Source of the DNA: Apophysomyces variabilis
Taxonomy: Eukaryota; Mucoromycota; Mucoromycetes; Mucorales; Mucoraceae
Length of the DNA: 64,000 nt
Reading direction: 5' to 3'
Assembly (NCBI GenBank): GCA_002749535.1
Contig: MZZL01000406.1
Span: forward strand, 863,075-927,074
Below are positions 47,746-59,837 of the stretch, piece after piece. Position 1 is the first letter of the stretch, and every line of letters starts with the position of its first letter. The notes under the pieces were generated by a model. That model was not told where the DNA came from. It ran no database searches and worked only from the letters and a program-made list of their open reading frames with translations. The translations under genes were made by a program, and so were the position numbers.

Positions 47746-48948
47746 ATGGAAACCATTAACGCTATACAACAACCGGAATTCTTTCAGGAATTTATTCAAG
47801 AATTAGATAGTAAGTATATATTGTATTTCTTTTTTTTTCTTTTGGTCCTTACTAGTCAATGGTAGATACATCTGCTGTTAATATATTCAAAGAAAACGAG
47901 CATCATGATAGGTAGATCTTTGTAAATGGGGACAATTTGTTATATGAAACGTGGCTAAACTTAAGAAAAAAAAAGCGTGGCACTGGATGATCGGAAATTC
48001 GTTGCCTGTTTTCAATGCCAACGAAGCGCACAACGAAAACCAATGTTGTCCTGCGACTATTGTCCACTACTTTGGCATTTAGACTGTCTCAATCCACCTT
48101 TAACTGGAAAACCTGTTTTGACCACAAAATGGATGTGTCCTAACCATAAAGAATATGGAACGGTAAGAAAACGAAAACTAAAAAGCAGCCAAAAAATAAA
48201 AACAAGAAGGGAATTAATAGAAAAAGTAAATTTTTTTCTTTAGACTCGGGGACAAAAGCGGCAAAACCCGAATGTTGTGGAACCAGTTCATCCAGAACTC
48301 TTGAAAGACAGTGATATGACAGTGGACCATACCAGCGACGATTCCGAAGCAGATTCAGATGGATCGATGGCAGATGATCTTGCAAGAGAAGCATGGAAGT
48401 ATGGTGGCGTGATCTATCGAGTACGGTCGCAGATGATCAAGAGAAATTTTCTCGATTATGCGAAAAAGTAAATGAGCAGAACATGCTGTAGACTAACAAT
48501 TGCATTGGCAAAAATCATCTAACTGAGACCTTATTATATCTATCAGATATCGACGCAATTCATCCCGCTCTAGTAATCGAAGGCATCTCGTTTTGTCCCA
48601 TAAAAGAGTAAAATTTTCCCTTCTCTTTTGTTACTGATAGAATGACGCCAACATCTAAAACTTATCTTCTAAATATTTTGACAGCTACCCGAAAATAGTC
48701 CAGCTCAACGTATAACATATAGTGAACTGGAAAAGCTAGTAGACGTGGCCTTGGTAATATATATGTCTTTTTACTTGCTGACTTTAGTAATACGTTTGTG
48801 TACATAGGCAGATGTAGCGGAACGACCTGGTGACACCCGGCTAATGCATATCGAGGCAGGCCGTTACGACAAGTGTCAGAAACTAGAGAAATTGATGCAG
48901 CGCAAAGGGAAAGAACAGTTGATGAAATTATTAATGGCTGATGAATAA
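47746..48948 (+). CDS. PHD-finger chromatin protein (PHF12/Rco1-like finger)
   Basis: Seven exons give a protein of about 275 aa. Exon 1 is METINAIQQPEFFQEFIQEL, and exon 2 a short acidic linker. Exon 3 carries the PHD finger: FVACFQCQRSAQRKPMLSCD, then YCPLLWHLDCLNPPL and TKWMCPNH. The CDYCPLxWHLDCLxPPL core and the CPNH ending are like those of PHF12 and fungal Rco1-type fingers, which sit in Sin3/Rpd3S-type deacetylase complexes. An acidic region (TSDDSEADSDGSMADD) and a basic stretch (YRRNSSRSSNRRHLVLSHKR) follow. The end is helical (YDKCQKLEKLMQRKGKEQL). Exon 2 uses the acceptor at 47865 because the closer one shifts frame. Complex membership is inference. The gene is convergent with the reductase gene 132 bp away. 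Confidence 0.82.
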
Positions 48949-49080
48949 GTCAATGAACTCTATCAATGTGTTCCGCAAAATTGCATGATTACATATTCTC
49001 AGCCTCGATATGGCTCGAAGAAGCTCTTGCATTTTTTTTTCTTTTTCATCGATCTTTGTAAGGACATTTTATTTTATTGT

Positions 49081-50403
49081 TTATCCATGTTGATAATCAT
49101 TAAAGCTGCCTTCAAAAGCGTCTTTATCAAGGGCCGCAATATCATCCTCAGAGAGGGCAAAACCAAGAGCAGTATCATTCTGACGAACATGAGAAGCCTT
49201 TCTGGCGCCGGCTAAGGGGATGGTTCCCTTTAGCATGCACCAGTTCAGGGCAATCGCGCTCTGAGGTCTTTGGTATTTCTCAGCCAGTTGCTTTAGTGTA
49301 GCAAGTAATCTTTTCAGCTGCGCCTTGTCAAGTTTTTCAAAAAATACATTTCGGGGCTTAGGAAACGGCCCGTCGGCACTATACTTGCCAGTCAATAGAC
49401 CCATGCCAAGCGCTTAGAGCCATATTAGAAAAATAGTACTTAGTCTATACGTCCTATTTGTTTTATGCTTTGTTAACTTCAGCTTTACCTGAAAATGCCA
49501 AGACAGCAACGCCAAGGTCATGGCATGTTTTGATGACGCCCGCTTTCTCGGGGATGGTACGGATCAGCGAATACGAGATTTGATTGGATGCGAGTTGAAT
49601 ATTTCGCTTTTTAAGCGCGGCATGCATACGTTTGACTTCATCCGTACCGTAGTTAGAAACACCCACGGTCTTGACGAGTCCAGCATCATAAGCGTCAGCA
49701 AGTGCATCAGCTAGTAATACGCGTCATAAGAAGATTAAAAGAGGAAGAAACAATGAAAGAGAAAATGTTCCTACCAATAACTTCGATGGAAGCATCATGA
49801 ACAGGGCTATGAATCTGGTAAAGGTCTGCCTTGTGCATACCAAGACGCGCTAACGAGTCTCTAAGAGCAGAGAGAAGCACATCTGGATAATGGACTCGTT
49901 CTTTGTCTGGCAAGTACTTGGTTGCAATGATTTGCTTCTCCTTTTCAGCATCACTATAACTCTCGCGAAAACGCTTAATTTCTCTCTCTGACTCGCCATT
50001 GCCATAAACTTCAGCTGTAACCATATGATCCCCGAATTTTAAGTCTTTAGAGGGTTTAAACATACATTCCGCCTGCTCACCTGTGTCGTAAAAGGGGATA
50101 CCTAGCTCATTCGCTGCATCAAAAGCTTCTTTGGCATCTTTTTCGGCCTCGGGAGTCCAATCCCAAACTATTATGCAAGTATAAGCAAAATTACTGCAAC
50201 AGAACAAGACGAACATTCTGTATCTCCCCACTGCCAAGTGCCAACGGCTAACATAATTGGTTAGCAATACATAATAAACTAAACATTGCTAAAAAGCATA
50301 AGCTCCTACCGATGGGCGGAACACTGATTGTTTCGGCCAGGATAACTTTGGTATCCTTTGTGGGAACAACACCTCTATCAAGTCGCACCGGATATTCGGA
50401 CAT
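49081..50403 (-). CDS. Aldo/keto reductase
   Basis: An NADPH-dependent (beta/alpha)8 barrel oxidoreductase. Exon 1 starts MSEYPVRLDRGVVPTKD. A short exon gives VGTWQWGDTE, then WDWTPEAEKDAKEAFDAANE. The catalytic Asp and Tyr are in FYDTAEVYGNGESE, which is restored only after an intron is removed at about 50085-50021. The catalytic Lys is in IIATKYLP and the His in LYQIHSP. The end of the barrel is seen as VGVSNYGTDEVKRMH, ALNWCMLKGTIPLAGARKA and SEDDIAALD. Six exons, about 330 aa. It resembles the plant and fungal AKR13/At1g06690-like group more than aldose reductases. The substrate is unknown. Confidence 0.88.
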
Positions 50404-52459
50404 GAGATGAAGGAAGAGAAAAAAGTGGAGCGCTTTCTCGCGCTCTTTTTAAACTGATTACGTCCTCTTTGCTTGTCACACCTACTGCGGCTGTGTTCAT
50501 CTCTACTTTCAACTACAGCGGCGACCTAATGCTTATGCATCACTTTCATCGATCGTTACCCACCTCTTGTCGCTGGTTTATTGGATAAGTATAAACAATT
50601 TTGATTGGTTGGGTTTTTAGCGCGACCGATCCCGATTTCCATCACAGCACAGCCATTTGCTCCCGTAGTTCGCCAAAGGGACAAACATAAACGCACTAAT
50701 TTTATGAATGGGCCTGTCTTCTACCTCATGACACAAAACAAGACAGTGAAGTATAACAATGCAATCGTACATGTTATGAGATGCAAAGCAAACGAAATGT
50801 GGTGGATATCGGGTACGACTTTGATCGAGCTGAACAGAGGTTTGGCAAACTGAAAAAATGAAAGACGTGCATGAAGACCGAGACAAAAGCTTTAAGGAAT
50901 AAGCTGACGAAATGGAGAATACACGGGTGTTTGTCAAGTGAATAGCATTTTTCCTATCGGTGCACAACAGGGAATGGCATGAATGACAGCAGAAACACTG
51001 CCTGTACGATAAAATAATATAATACACGGTCAGATATCCTTTACGGTTCAAAATAATACCACAGCCGTTACGGATTGATGCATTATGACATGCAGCGAAG
51101 GGAATTCGGTCAGTCTTATTGAGAGAAGTTACAACACCATCTGCAACTTGATAGCGGCTTCCTGCATCTCCCTTTTTAAGTGCAGGGTTAGAACATTGAT
51201 AGGGCAACCGCATAGTCGACATATGAGTGCATTGAGGAATGATCATTAGCATGGATTTTTAAACCACGACACTTTCTGTACACCGTCAGAGACATCTTGC
51301 GGTAATATCAGCTTGCATGAATGACAGTTTCCTCATACACTTTTGTGGGTCAAATATTGGCAACACCCATGACGAAGGCAGAAACAAAGAACCTGGCCAT
51401 CTAGGATAAATGTAGTCAAATGGAAATATCTTTGTATTTACCTTTTACAATTTCAGCGCTCTGAGTTCAGTAACTGATGCTTTTATCCATCCGAGTAAGG
51501 AGTTTTCTTACAAGTACTACTATAATGATCCAATTGACCTCCATATTTTAAGATTAGGGAACGACGATCGCTACAGCAGAGCTGTACATGTATGTCATAT
51601 TATGCTTCTCCTGTTCAATTCCTCTCCCTTAAGTATTTTATTTCTGGAAATCAAGGAGAAATAAAAATGAGCTTTGCTCGGATTAGCAATGAACTAATAC
51701 TTAACATAGAAGCAAACCCTGTTTCTTGCACTAAAGTGGCTTATTTCTATGCACGGAATAGCTATTCCATTGTCTTTGCGTATCTAATGCCTGTATGTGA
51801 GTGCCTAGATCACCTTGATCGATTAGAGAGAATCGTCCTTTCTAATCGTGCTTTGCTCAGGGCCGTCTGGAGTATGCCGTCTATCAGCCCTCATAAGAGA
51901 GCATGAAGAAATAGAATGCGACTGGAGAAAATGATCCATAACGCAGGAAGCTTAGCAGAATTTCAGCGCCGCAGTCCATGGCACCTATTGCTGAGCACTT
52001 GCTTTTTTACTTTGGGTATCACAAACATGAGATGTAAGAATGTTAGTTGTCAATTAAAAAAACTGCGAACCATTGTTAAGATCTAGGTGACAATGAATGG
52101 CGACTGTTCAACGCGAAGGACATGCAAGACGGATTTGCAATAAAGGCAATGGTGTAGTTGGCCGGTTTGCCTTATTATTCCTTACAGTTAAAATATCCTT
52201 AGGATACCAATGCATCTCGCATATATTCAAACTTGACTATTATTCTTTTTTTAAAAGAGAAAATGGCATAGGAAGTATGTAACACGAAGAAAAGGAATTG
52301 TGTTACTGGAACTGTTTACGGAGAGAGAGAAGGCGTGGATAACATACTTTTTTACACAGACGTTGTCTTGTTCCACGATGTACTTGAGCTTTATCTGTCT
52401 GTTTCGCAGACATGATGATTACAATATAGAAAACAAAAAAAAAGTTGTATACTCATTGT
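50404..52459. other. Gene-poor region
   Basis: About 2 kb. The only long frame is 211 codons on the minus strand (50617-51252), listed separately. The rest is AT-rich without recognisable features. Confidence 0.5.
50617..51252 (-). CDS. Uncertain long open frame
   Basis: An uninterrupted 211-codon frame, rich in Cys, Ser and His. The first 70 residues (for example ADGVVTSLNKTDRIPFAACH) look more protein-like than the rest, which resembles random translation. There is no domain, signal peptide or splice support. It is either a fast-evolving orphan, a gene whose 3' half is differently spliced, or chance. Confidence 0.18.
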   Translation of the reverse strand: MLMIIPQCTHMSTMRLPYQCSNPALKKGDAGSRYQVADGVVTSLNKTDRIPFAACHNASIRNGCGIILNRKGYLTVYYIILSYRQCFCCHSCHSLLCTDRKNAIHLTNTRVFSISSAYSLKLLSRSSCTSFIFSVCQTSVQLDQSRTRYPPHFVCFASHNMYDCIVILHCLVLCHEVEDRPIHKISAFMFVPLANYGSKWLCCDGNRDRSR

Positions 52460-52870
52460 CTACAAATAAGATGTAATATCGGAAGGATTTTCTAATGCAT
52501 CTAAAAAGCATTCGTCGTTTTGCTCTTTGACGGGAGTGGATAAGTCTTTGTTTGTGCTCAGCTCGAGGGTGATAACCGTCACCTGGTCATTGAACGACAC
52601 CGTCTTTCTCGCGGAAGTCTTTTTGTGGCGTGAGATATCCAATGTGTCCTCTGTACTTGATTTGGACACGACTTCTTCACCTAGCCAATTTCGATGCGTG
52701 GTGTTGTACCAATGTGGCTTCCGTCCCGGTCTTCGTTTTGGTTTGTTCCCAGAGATGGGAGGAAGATACATACTGAGCAACTTATAGATAGCTGCGTCTA
52801 ATTCAAGTTCTGTTTTCCTGTGATAGCTTGTAGAAGGAGGAGCAGTTCGTAGATCCAAGTGTATTGACAT
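52460..52870 (-). CDS. Small hydrophilic protein with a PP1-docking-like motif
   Basis: An intronless frame of 136 aa from the ATG at 52870 (MSIHLDLRTAPPSTSYHRKT). The open frame continues upstream to 52990, but that part is atypical. The central region has LDAAIYKLLSMYLPPISGNK and a basic stretch PKRRPGRKPHWYNTTHRNWL. Near the C-terminus SARKTVSFNDQVTVI contains KTVSF, a good match to the RVxF motif that binds protein phosphatase 1. The C-terminus is acidic. No family is recognised. The conserved-looking blocks separated by polar linkers support a real gene. Confidence 0.6.
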   Translation of the reverse strand: MSIHLDLRTAPPSTSYHRKTELELDAAIYKLLSMYLPPISGNKPKRRPGRKPHWYNTTHRNWLGEEVVSKSSTEDTLDISRHKKTSARKTVSFNDQVTVITLELSTNKDLSTPVKEQNDECFLDALENPSDITSYL

Positions 52871-55174
52871 TGGCAGACCCAAACAATGAAGTAAAGTTAA
52901 AGTAGAAAGAAAAGCAAAATGTTGGCGGTTGAATAAAGCCAAAAAAAAAAGGGGGGGAAGCCTTATTTTCTGGTTAGGTGATCTAAACAAAAGGGAGAGA
53001 TAGGCTCCTTTGCATTGGAGGTTTCAATTTTTTAAAATATACCACACACACGCACAAATACATATGTTATGTTATATATGTATATATATAACAAAGAAAG
53101 TCGCAGCATTTTTTGGGTACGTTGTGGGGTTGCTCATGTGCTGAGCAGCAACACATCATATATTCTCTCCAAAGGAAAGATTAAATCTGTTAATGACCAC
53201 AGTGCTTTGTGTTGTCAGAGGTACGATACCCTCCATTCAGCCGCCAATAAACCTTTTCCTCGCCCAAATAAGAAAAGTAAAAACGTCAAAGCCAAGACTC
53301 CGCCTCTTGCCTGACCCAAAGACGTTGGTCGAAGAAAATTGAAACGTGAGCACTCTGTATTTCGTCACGTTACCGCTATATGAGGTGCGAGCCCCAACAG
53401 CGGCTCCCTGATACAAATTACTTACCTGTTTAAAGGACTTGCTCGTTTCTGGTTCGTGTTCTTAACAACGGGAGCCCATCCCGCTTTTGATCTTATACCT
53501 ATACTATCGTCCGGTCTTTTAACTGCAAAATCACAGGAATATTGGATTGTTTGTTGTCATTACAGCGAATACAAAGTGAACCTTGTGAGTCTCCATAAAT
53601 AAACACCTAAAAAAACGATCCATTTCAGCCGTAGCGTGCTGGTAATAATATTGCCGGAACTATATTTTTGGCTTGTTTCTCTTTGACTAGGAGCTTTCAT
53701 CAAATTCTTCGTGGGAGGTTCCAAGCCATACATCCGTTTACTCTTATTTAATCATATTGCGTAGACCTGTCTGCCAAAACCGAACCTTCCCACTGGCCAT
53801 AATCTTTGCTAAGCAAAAAACTGCAAGAAACTTAACCTAACAAATTCTTTATAACTGGCTATCCGCAAATAATGCCTCTTCCTTTCGGTCAAAACGTGGT
53901 AGCAGATTGTGTCAGTGGATTATGCGGAAACAGCAGGGTCGGCTATTATTGATATATCGCTGGATGCCCAACCCTTCTTAGATGATGGTTGATCCTGGAC
54001 CCGTTTTACGGCCAGTTAAAGAAATGAGATAAAGTACGCTCTTAGACAAGCCAATGAAACAAAGAGATTTGAAATGATGGAGGGCTGTTTATAATGGTTA
54101 ATTACTCTATGTTACTCCTCCTTTTCTTTTTCTTAGATCTAACTGTTCATCCAGTTGTAAGTTGATTTTTACTAGATCGTTGACATCGAAGGATCCGAAG
54201 TGGCTTTACGCACGATTTTGCTTTGTTCACTACTACGCCGTATAATATTCGGACTCATAACACATTATGCATGCAAGATTGCCAGCATTAGATCATATCT
54301 ATTGATAAATGGTTACGTTTGATGCCTGTATGTGCCTAGTAGGACGCTTTTCCTCTTTTGCAAGCTAAGTCCGAAACGTACCAATCCTCTCACTACGTCA
54401 GGTTCCCCTTGTTCAAGGTTAGAAAACCGTTGAATAAGAGGCTTCAGCGAAATTTTAAGGGAACTGCGTTTACCGCACGAGATGTGAAAATCATGAACAA
54501 AGGTGGATATTAAAGACGAGGGCTATCGCTTATGAAACCTGCAGAGCGTGGCGTGAGAAAGTCTTTGTATCGGTTTTATCGGTACATAAATAAGTATCCT
54601 TTTCGAGATTTATTTGGCATGAATTATGATTACACATTATAGCGTAGATTTCATATGGGGGACCCGCTAATGCTTCTGTATGATTTGTACAACTATCAAT
54701 TCACTAGTGCCTGATACCTCAAAATGCAGACATACGCAACTTAGTGAATAGCATGCTTTCACATGAAAAACCACTTCCCTATCTCCTAAATATATTTGTG
54801 TTTGACATACGCCGCGTGTTATAACCTGTTCCTTCCGTTGCAGTCAAATGATAGAGAGCGTCAATTCCATGTATGCCACAAAGAATAGTGCAGAAATTCT
54901 ACATGGCACAAATTTCACCCACAACTACGTAAATCTCTTTTCTACTAACAGTATCAAGACTGAAAAGAAAAAATATCTTTCAATGCTGCCCTTGCTCATA
55001 AACTCTTTGGAAGGCGAATTAGTTCCGGGTGGCAGGGGCAGTGACACGGCGAAGAACGTTAGAAACAAAAGCGATAAGGCAATGCCTGAAAATTATGGTG
55101 GGCTGTAAAAGAGTACTATTTTCATCATGGATGGCTGTTGTCGAGGCTAAAGATGCTCCAGAATACTTCCCTTA
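52871..55174. other. Gene-poor region
   Basis: About 2.3 kb with no supportable gene. A TA/CA repeat patch lies at 53041-53090. The open frame at 54848-55108 shows no conserved features. Confidence 0.5.
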
Positions 55175-56290
55175 TCATGAGATCTTGGTAACGCCATTCA
55201 GTCCAAGTTTTTCTCCATATATGTTTCCGGAAAGTAATGGACGTCTATCTATACTAGTGTAACACCATATGTGTTGCCTTTTACCATACATCAACGTTGT
55301 AATACTTTCACTAAATCGTCCTCCATCTCCGGCTTGTTTGTCAGCTGCCTCTTCTATTACCTGGAATGCCGCACCAGTTAAACCTCTTCTGTAGTTGTGC
55401 AGCAATCTTTTAATACGTGGCGGACATGTCGTGTGCTGTATCGGCTCAATCCGTGTTCCAGCAAAAAGAATCATCCCGACACTTCACATAGGGATTCGGA
55501 AGATTAGGTTCGCCATATAGCTGCAATGCCCGATGTGTTTTTTCTGCTGCAGAAGCACCTTGTCAACGGATTGAAGGTAGCGACTTTTCGAGCCTTAGAA
55601 TCTCATACGCTATTATGCTGCACAAAGCACAGCTTTTGGGCTTTCATGAACGTGCTGTCATAAAAATATTTGTTCCAGATCCGATCAATGCTTGATAGAA
55701 CAAAGAGCCAGGAAAATTTTTAACTGCAACAAGCGTAGCAAAACCGAGAAAATCATCTTTGTATCAGGTAGTTCTGATCAAGTTTATGCTGAACAAGTTT
55801 GTGAAACGCTTTTGCGTGCTGTACGTAAACAATGACGGATTCAGAGCGACAATGTCTTCATTGCAGTTGACATGGTATGTATCACCGTTGATTCCGCGTT
55901 GTTTTACGTCACGAATATAGCAGCTGTCATCACGCAAAATGATGACCTGTATTTAAGTACTATACACACCAATGCTACTTTCAAATTAACAAGGTGTTGT
56001 TAGCCGCAAAAGTTTAGAGACAAGCCAGCCGAAGCTGGTACTGTAAAGCCGCGCAGTAGTCAGTTCATGTGATTGCCCGCTGTATACTTCTCCGATCGTG
56101 ATACAAAAAATTCCAAGATCCAGATGCCAGGATAATAAACGTATTTCTTGCAGGTTCGAGGCTTTGGCAAAACCGCTTTAGTGCAACAATTAATTGTTTC
56201 CTGTTCTACCTCTCCATTGCGATCAGTACCCATGATTGTTTGATCGGTGTAGAGTGGCACACGTCCCACATTGCCATGGATTTGGCTAGC
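55175..56290 (-). pseudogene. Decayed coding relic of unknown family
   Basis: The minus strand shows protein-like stretches broken by stops and frame shifts. Examples are VIILRDDSCYIRDVKQRGIN and GDTYHVNCNEDIVALNPSLF (about 55950-55840), VPLYTDQTIMGTDRNGEVEQ (near 56260-56200), and IEPIQHTTCPPRIKRLLHNY with GAAFQVIEEAADKQAGDG (55450-55330). Several in-frame stops separate them. I cannot name the family. An old mobile element or a lost gene are both possible. Confidence 0.35.
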
Positions 56291-57145
56291 TTCACAACCA
56301 ATAGACGGCTACGCTCTTACGTTGCAAATCTTTATAATAAGAAAACATTTAACTGGTCGATGATAGCGAGCACTGGTTTTATATCTCTATCAAGGATAGG
56401 AAGATAAAGGGTGCACCATATTCACGTATTCTACCGCGATCTCTGGTTTCTGTTGTGCTAAGCGATTACATAGTTTCATACTTTGATTTTTGGATATCAA
56501 TATGTTCTGTGATGTGTAACTCTATCTGCGTAGATTTCCAATTGGTAAGCGATAGTGAATCTCCAGCAGGAAGGTTACTGTCAGTGTGGTCATCGGTATC
56601 CGACATTTGCATGCGGAAACACATGTGGTGAAATGGATATGAAATTTCATTTGCTCAACTTTATTTCCCAATTGAGTTACTTTTCCGTTGATCTGCTATT
56701 TCTAACTTTTGCAAGGGACAATTCAGGCGCAAGGCAAAGTTTGTTCGAGAAGTAGAGAGGGAGAAATCTCCACACAATCATCAGCATCGCTGAGCTTTAA
56801 AACGTGATAAACCTGATCTAAGACTCTAAGCAACAGAAGTCTTTCTTCGGGAAAAACAGATCATATTTGATAAAAGGTTGTTAAAGCCATTCATATGGAC
56901 CTCTTAAATTCAATTTGTCTTAAATGTATTGTTTAAAAGCAAGGGAAAATGGGAAATGACCCAATGACGTTGAATCGACGTCGAATGCAAGTCACCTTCG
57001 TCACGTATCTTTAAGCCGATCTGCGCCTTATCCCGTTTATCTTCTCAAGTTTCTTTCCTTTGCTGATGATAAATACCAATTGTAAGCTAATATCTTGGTC
57101 TTTTCTTGTTCTTTTTCGTCTTCGCTTTCTTTTGTCTAAACGCCC
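56291..57145. other. Intergenic, NADH dehydrogenase promoter side
   Basis: No gene recognised. Pyrimidine-rich leader at 57090-57135 before the next start. Confidence 0.5.
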
Positions 57146-59837
57146 ATGATCCATTCAGGTCTCTTTCGTGTGCGGGCTACGACTGTGGCACCGGTGAACT
57201 TGGTTTTCAAACGCTCCGTATCCACAGATGGCACATTAAACTTCTCTCGATGTAAATATACAACTTCTATGGATTCAACTTGACAAAGACAAAACGATAA
57301 GAAAGAAAAGGCTAACCTCCGGTTATTTGATTCAATCTCTTAAGCCTTTGCAAATACAACGACACGCACCAGGACATTGGCCAAATCGCAAGGTAAAATA
57401 ATAACCAAAAAAGTATATGTTTACCTTGACCTTTAATCATCAAGCTGATCAAAACTAACTCTTGCCTTGACAGGTCGGGTTATTATTCTTGGTAGGTTAT
57501 CGGCATTTTCAATAGATTTCCGCCGCATGCTCATAGGCTCGACTTGGATTTAACCGAACTTCAATGTGACATTTGATCGCCAGGATCCGGCTGGGCAGGT
57601 AAATGATTTTAAACAGCGAAATGCAGCGATCCGAAAGTAACTCGTGGCAAAAGGTTTCAAGCTTATGCGCGACTTGAACAAGAAAGATTATGATGTGACA
57701 GTCGTGTCTCCGAGGTACACAGCGTCTTTCATTCAGAATATGCGCACCTTACCTTTTTTTTTTAGAAATTACTTCGTTTTCACACCATTGTTGGCCAGGT
57801 AAGAGACACGTGGTTGACAGGTTCCGAAACAAGACTATTTTGACTCAAAAAAACTTATCCGGTCAGCACGTCGGTGGGCACTTTGGAATTCCGTTGTATT
57901 ACTGAGCCCGTGCGAGGCTATTCAAAAGACGTAGACTACCATCAAGCTTGGTGTGACAAAATTGGTCTGTATACCGGTACTCTCCGTTCAACTGCAAAAT
58001 AGTTTTAACCGCGGGTCAAATATGTTCATTAGATCTCAAGAATCAAGTCGTACATTGTACATCCAATTTAGACGATAGTAAGTGATATTGCTTTCTATTG
58101 ATGTTGAACAGCCAGTAGGCTAATCCTTATATCCGTCGTAGACAAGGGTCAAACTTTCTCGCTGGATTACGATAAATTGGTCATTAGCGTAGGCGCCTAT
58201 TCTAATACATTTAATACTCCTGGCGTGAAAGAATATGGCATCTTCTTGAAAGATATAAACGATGCTCGACGCATTCGAGCTCGCGTCTTAGAATGTAAGA
58301 GAAAGATCTTACTAAGCTGCTAGGGGGCAATTTCTAATTCACACCGTCGCAAATAACAGGTTTTGAATATGCTGCTCAGCCCGGAGTCAGTGACGTTGAA
58401 AAAGCATCCAAACTGCATTTTGCTGTTGTGGGTAAGATCCAAGTTGTTTAAACAGAGCTCATGGTTCCCTGACATGTTTTCATGGCGCACACTAGGAGGC
58501 GGGCCTACAGTAAGTTATTATTTTAGTTTAGCCTATACGAGGATTTAACGGGAGAAAAACCTTGTTTAGGGCGTGGAGTTCTCCGCCGAACTGTACGATT
58601 TTATTACCGAAGATCTCTCGAGGCTCTATCCGCAATTGATGGAGCATACACGGATGACCGTTTATGATGTCGCCCCTCAAATTCTCGGGAACTTTGATAA
58701 GAAGCTATCTGACTTTGCTCTGCAAAAATTCAATCGTCATGGTATCCAAGTAAAGGTAAAAGCGGTCACCTCTGACGTTGCTAGGATCATCTCTTTTAAA
58801 TGATATGAATTGCAGACTGGAAGCCATGTGGTAGAGGTGTTTAAGGATTGTTTGCGTACAAAAGAAGAGGGTGATAGTAAGTTGAATCGCGACAACTTCG
58901 GTAGCAAAAAGGATTTATCCAGTACATAGTTCGATTCGGCATGCTTGTGTGGGCAACTGGTCTTATGCCTAATCCACTAGTTCAATGTTTGGAAAGTGTC
59001 GCCAAAGATGCACGTGGCCAACGGTACAGGGTTTACATGGACCAATATACGGTTGAAGCTAACGAGGAGGGTTTAGGATACTGACAGACCACCAATTACG
59101 TGTTCTGGACAAAGAAACAAAGGAACCATTGAAAAATGTGTATGTGCTTCATCCATGCACAGAGTCAGTCGCTTACAACGTTGGTTTTCTTCTTTGTCAA
59201 TAGATATGCATTGGGAGATTGTGCAACAATAGACGATTACGACCTTCCTGCTACCGCACAAGGTATGTGAAAGTGCTCGCTTCTATTCCGAAACTTAGCA
59301 ATGTTTCTTACCAAATGTGTTCAGTGGCTAACCAGAAAGCGATTTATCTGAGCAAAAGTAAGGCAATCGATCGAAAAATATCAGTCGTGTTTATCCTCTT
59401 CTACAGATTTGAACAAACAAGCGCGCAACAAAGATATAGGTTCGAAAGGTTTTAGCTTTGAAAATCGTGGATCTATGGTAACAGGATAATCCTACTTTGT
59501 TCTTCTGGTTTCTTATGCTAACTTTTCTATAGGCATATATCGGTTCTTGGGAGGCTGTTGTAGACATGTCACCAGTGCACCAAAAAGCGAAAGAAGGTGG
59601 GCATATGGCATGGATGTTTTGGAGGTGAGTCGTGGCCCATTTATCTTGCACTTGAAGCTAAACTTAAAGTTACCAGATCTGCCTATCTGAGCATGAGCGT
59701 TAGTATGAGAAACAAGATGCTTATTCCAATGTATTGGTAGGATTAGACGGCTTGTACTGTTTATCAGACGCCATACTGAAGCATAACTTTCTAGGTTGAT
59801 GACCTGGATGTTTGGTCGTGATATCTCCCGATTTTAG
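57146..59837 (+). CDS. Type II (alternative) NADH:ubiquinone oxidoreductase
   Basis: A single-subunit, rotenone-insensitive NADH dehydrogenase of the mitochondrial inner membrane that feeds electrons to ubiquinone without pumping protons. I assemble about 21 exons, all joining in frame. The basic N-terminus (MIHSGLFRVRATTVAPVNLV, later TTTRTRTLAKSQ) fits a mitochondrial presequence. The FAD motif RVIILGSGWAG is built from an 18-nt exon (57475-57492) and a 15-nt exon (57584-57598). KLMRDLNKKDYDVTVVSPRN and YFVFTPLLASTSVGTLEFR follow. The NADH motif VVGGGPTGVEFSAELYDFI includes a 14-nt exon (58496-58509). MLVWATGLMPNPLV, YALGDCATIDDYDLPATAQV and the membrane-binding C-terminus (YIGSWEAVVDM, MYWLMTWMFGRDISRF) complete it. 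No EF-hand insert is seen. About 490 aa, close to yeast Nde/Ndi. Confidence 0.9.
57475..57598 (+). other. Two adjacent micro-exons encoding the FAD-binding glycine motif
   Basis: Exon 57475-57492 (18 nt, after ...GACAG and before GTAGGT) and exon 57584-57598 (15 nt, after ...GCCAG and before GTAAAT) together encode GRVIILGSGWAG with flanking codons. Skipping either one keeps the reading frame but removes essential residues. Confidence 0.8.
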
